The notes beneath the pieces are model-generated. The model had not been told where the DNA came from, searched no databases, and was given only the letters and a program-made list of their open reading frames with translations. Positions 63,386-64,000 of a DNA stretch of 64,000 nucleotides are shown piece by piece. Every line of letters begins with the position of its first letter. The stretch's first letter is position 1. The stretch is from JAQVCM01 sp040403095 (GTDB lineage Bacteria > Bacteroidota > Bacteroidia > Flavobacteriales_D > Crocinitomicaceae), in assembly GCA_040403095.1 (NCBI GenBank), contig JBBALI010000009.1, positions 1 to 64,000 on the forward strand. Reading direction: 5' to 3'. The position numbers were made by a program, and so were the translations under genes.

Positions 63386-63802
63386 ATGGACAATTCGATT
63401 TTGATAAGATTTGGAACACCAAAACACGGTTGGCTACCTGTAGTATTTCATCATAAAAACTTTCAACTACATTTTGAAGCCTCAGATGGCTTGAATGATC
63501 CAATTGGAGAATTATTTAGCGCAGTTACGCAGAATGGCTTGTTACGTGTAACTTGGTGGTTAGAGCCTGCGGCATATTTTTTTGACATTGACAAAGATGG
63601 CGATAATGTAACCGTGAATATTATGGAAACAGAGGACATTCACGATGAAACTGTAACCGAAAAATTACTTGCGGAAATCGTTGGAAGTAAAATGGAAATA
63701 ATTGACCCTATTTTGAATTCATTGCGACAATATTCTTCTAAAGATTATGATGAAAATCACTGGCCATATAAACTAGAAAAAGAGAAACTGAAAAATTTAT
63801 AA
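63386..63802 (+). CDS. Small hypothetical protein, unknown function
   Basis: This 138-residue acidic protein starts MDNSILIRFGTPKHGWLPV with a beta-rich N-terminal half (FHHKNFQLHFEASDGLNDPIGEL, TWWLEPAAYFFDIDKDGDNVTVNIME) and a helical C-terminus. No known family is recognised. The layout resembles single-domain immunity-type proteins. It is flanked on both sides by short intergenic inverted repeats. Confidence 0.55.
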   Translation: MDNSILIRFGTPKHGWLPVVFHHKNFQLHFEASDGLNDPIGELFSAVTQNGLLRVTWWLEPAAYFFDIDKDGDNVTVNIMETEDIHDETVTEKLLAEIVGSKMEIIDPILNSLRQYSSKDYDENHWPYKLEKEKLKNL

Positions 63803-63828
63803 AACGCAACTGCTAGTAACAGCCGTTT
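63802..63828. repeat. Intergenic hairpin AAACG-CTG / CAG-CGTTT
   Basis: AAACG at 63802-63806 pairs with CGTTT at 63824-63828, and CTG at 63810-63812 with CAG at 63820-63822 inside it. It begins on the last base of the upstream stop codon, like the repeat at 62886. Confidence 0.6.
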
Positions 63829-63930
63829 ATCGCAATGGCAAATTTTGTGGTAAGTTCACGTTTACGTTTTGCAAGATTTTTTATCTTTAACAGAAAATAA
63901 ACAGTCTCGACAATAACTGCAGAAGGACAC

Positions 63931-64000
63931 AATGACCAAAGAAGAACAGATATACAATTGGTTATCAATAGGTTTTCAACAGCCAGCCGACCAGCTTTCG
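63931..64000 (+). CDS. Start of an unidentified protein, cut by the window edge
   Basis: An ATG at 63931 opens a frame to the window end, with the polar N-terminus MTKEEQIYNW. It follows the hairpin at 63802-63828 after about 100 bases, at the same strand and spacing style as the other small genes. Too short to identify. Confidence 0.4.

Noticed and set aside
62249..63828. Integron attC sites at the gene junctions
   Set aside because: Arms do not match the RYYYAAC/GTTRRRY consensus and no integrase is seen, so I report only a cassette-like pattern.

Overview
The window looks like a chromosomal segment from a Bacteroidota bacterium, most likely order Flavobacteriales (a Fluviicola/Crocinitomicaceae-like lineage is my guess, not proven). 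The reasons are an AT-rich sequence, almost no Shine-Dalgarno sequences, several matches to the Bacteroidota promoter -7 element TAnnTTTG, type IX secretion (T9SS) cargo with type A and type B sorting domains, a PorP/SprF protein, the gliding lipoprotein GldH next to RicT, and Bacteroidota-typical families (IPExxxVDY, DUF4286, DUF2490, DUF6029, Omp28, HU-CCDC81/SPOR).

Layout. 1-3.3 kb: class Ia ribonucleotide reductase (nrdB then nrdA on the minus strand, nrdA cut by the window edge). 3.7-6.8 kb: a tight operon of ComF, an FAD oxidoreductase and a HisKA_2 sensor kinase. 6.8-9 kb: a secreted SGNH/PKD protein and a bestrophin. 9.2-13.5 kb: acpP-fabF-rnc-IPExxxVDY-pyk, a lipid/RNA/glycolysis core block. 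13.5-18 kb: two outer-membrane-type proteins, galE, small envelope proteins and a CrtI/CrtD-type carotenoid desaturase. 18.1-20.1 kb: a small accessory patch at the 3' end of the initiator tRNA gene, with a broken type IIG restriction-modification remnant and an unrecognised gene carrying a possible PD-(D/E)XK motif. 20.5-23.8 kb: pbp2-rodA, the elongasome pair. 23.8-30.2 kb: envelope proteins, a 989-residue CotH/lamin-tail T9SS type B protein and its PorP/SprF partner. 30.3-35.3 kb: ricT-gldH, a lone BlaI-type repressor, a secreted C1 peptidase, and a HU/SPOR protein. 35.4-39.6 kb: a T9SS protein and a TlpA-DUF6029-Omp28 envelope redox cluster. 39.7-46.1 kb: an SDR-like protein, a lipoprotein hydrolase, rsmA-DUF4286 and a TPR/LytS-LytTR two-component system. 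46.3-49.2 kb: leuS with an unusual insertion. 49.25-49.88 kb: a non-coding repeat block. 49.9-58.1 kb: two large T9SS cargo proteins (one a trypsin-fold protease) around an SDR and an OmpA protein. 58.2-61 kb: OmpR-type regulator, dCMP deaminase, CtpA protease. 61-64 kb: a series of small unrelated plus-strand genes separated by short hairpins, resembling a cassette or toxin-antitoxin/immunity array.

Most of the window is ordinary core genome. The parts that known features do not explain are the repeat block after leuS (two diverged copies of a roughly 300 bp unit with a 38 bp perfect palindrome, seven GTTGCGNAGCAAC mini-hairpins and a strictly 7-bp-phased AGAC series), the restriction remnant plus nuclease-like gene beside tRNA-fMet, and the hairpin-separated small-gene array at the right end. 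Five secreted proteins carry T9SS sorting domains, but apart from the PorP/SprF protein no secretion machinery is encoded here.
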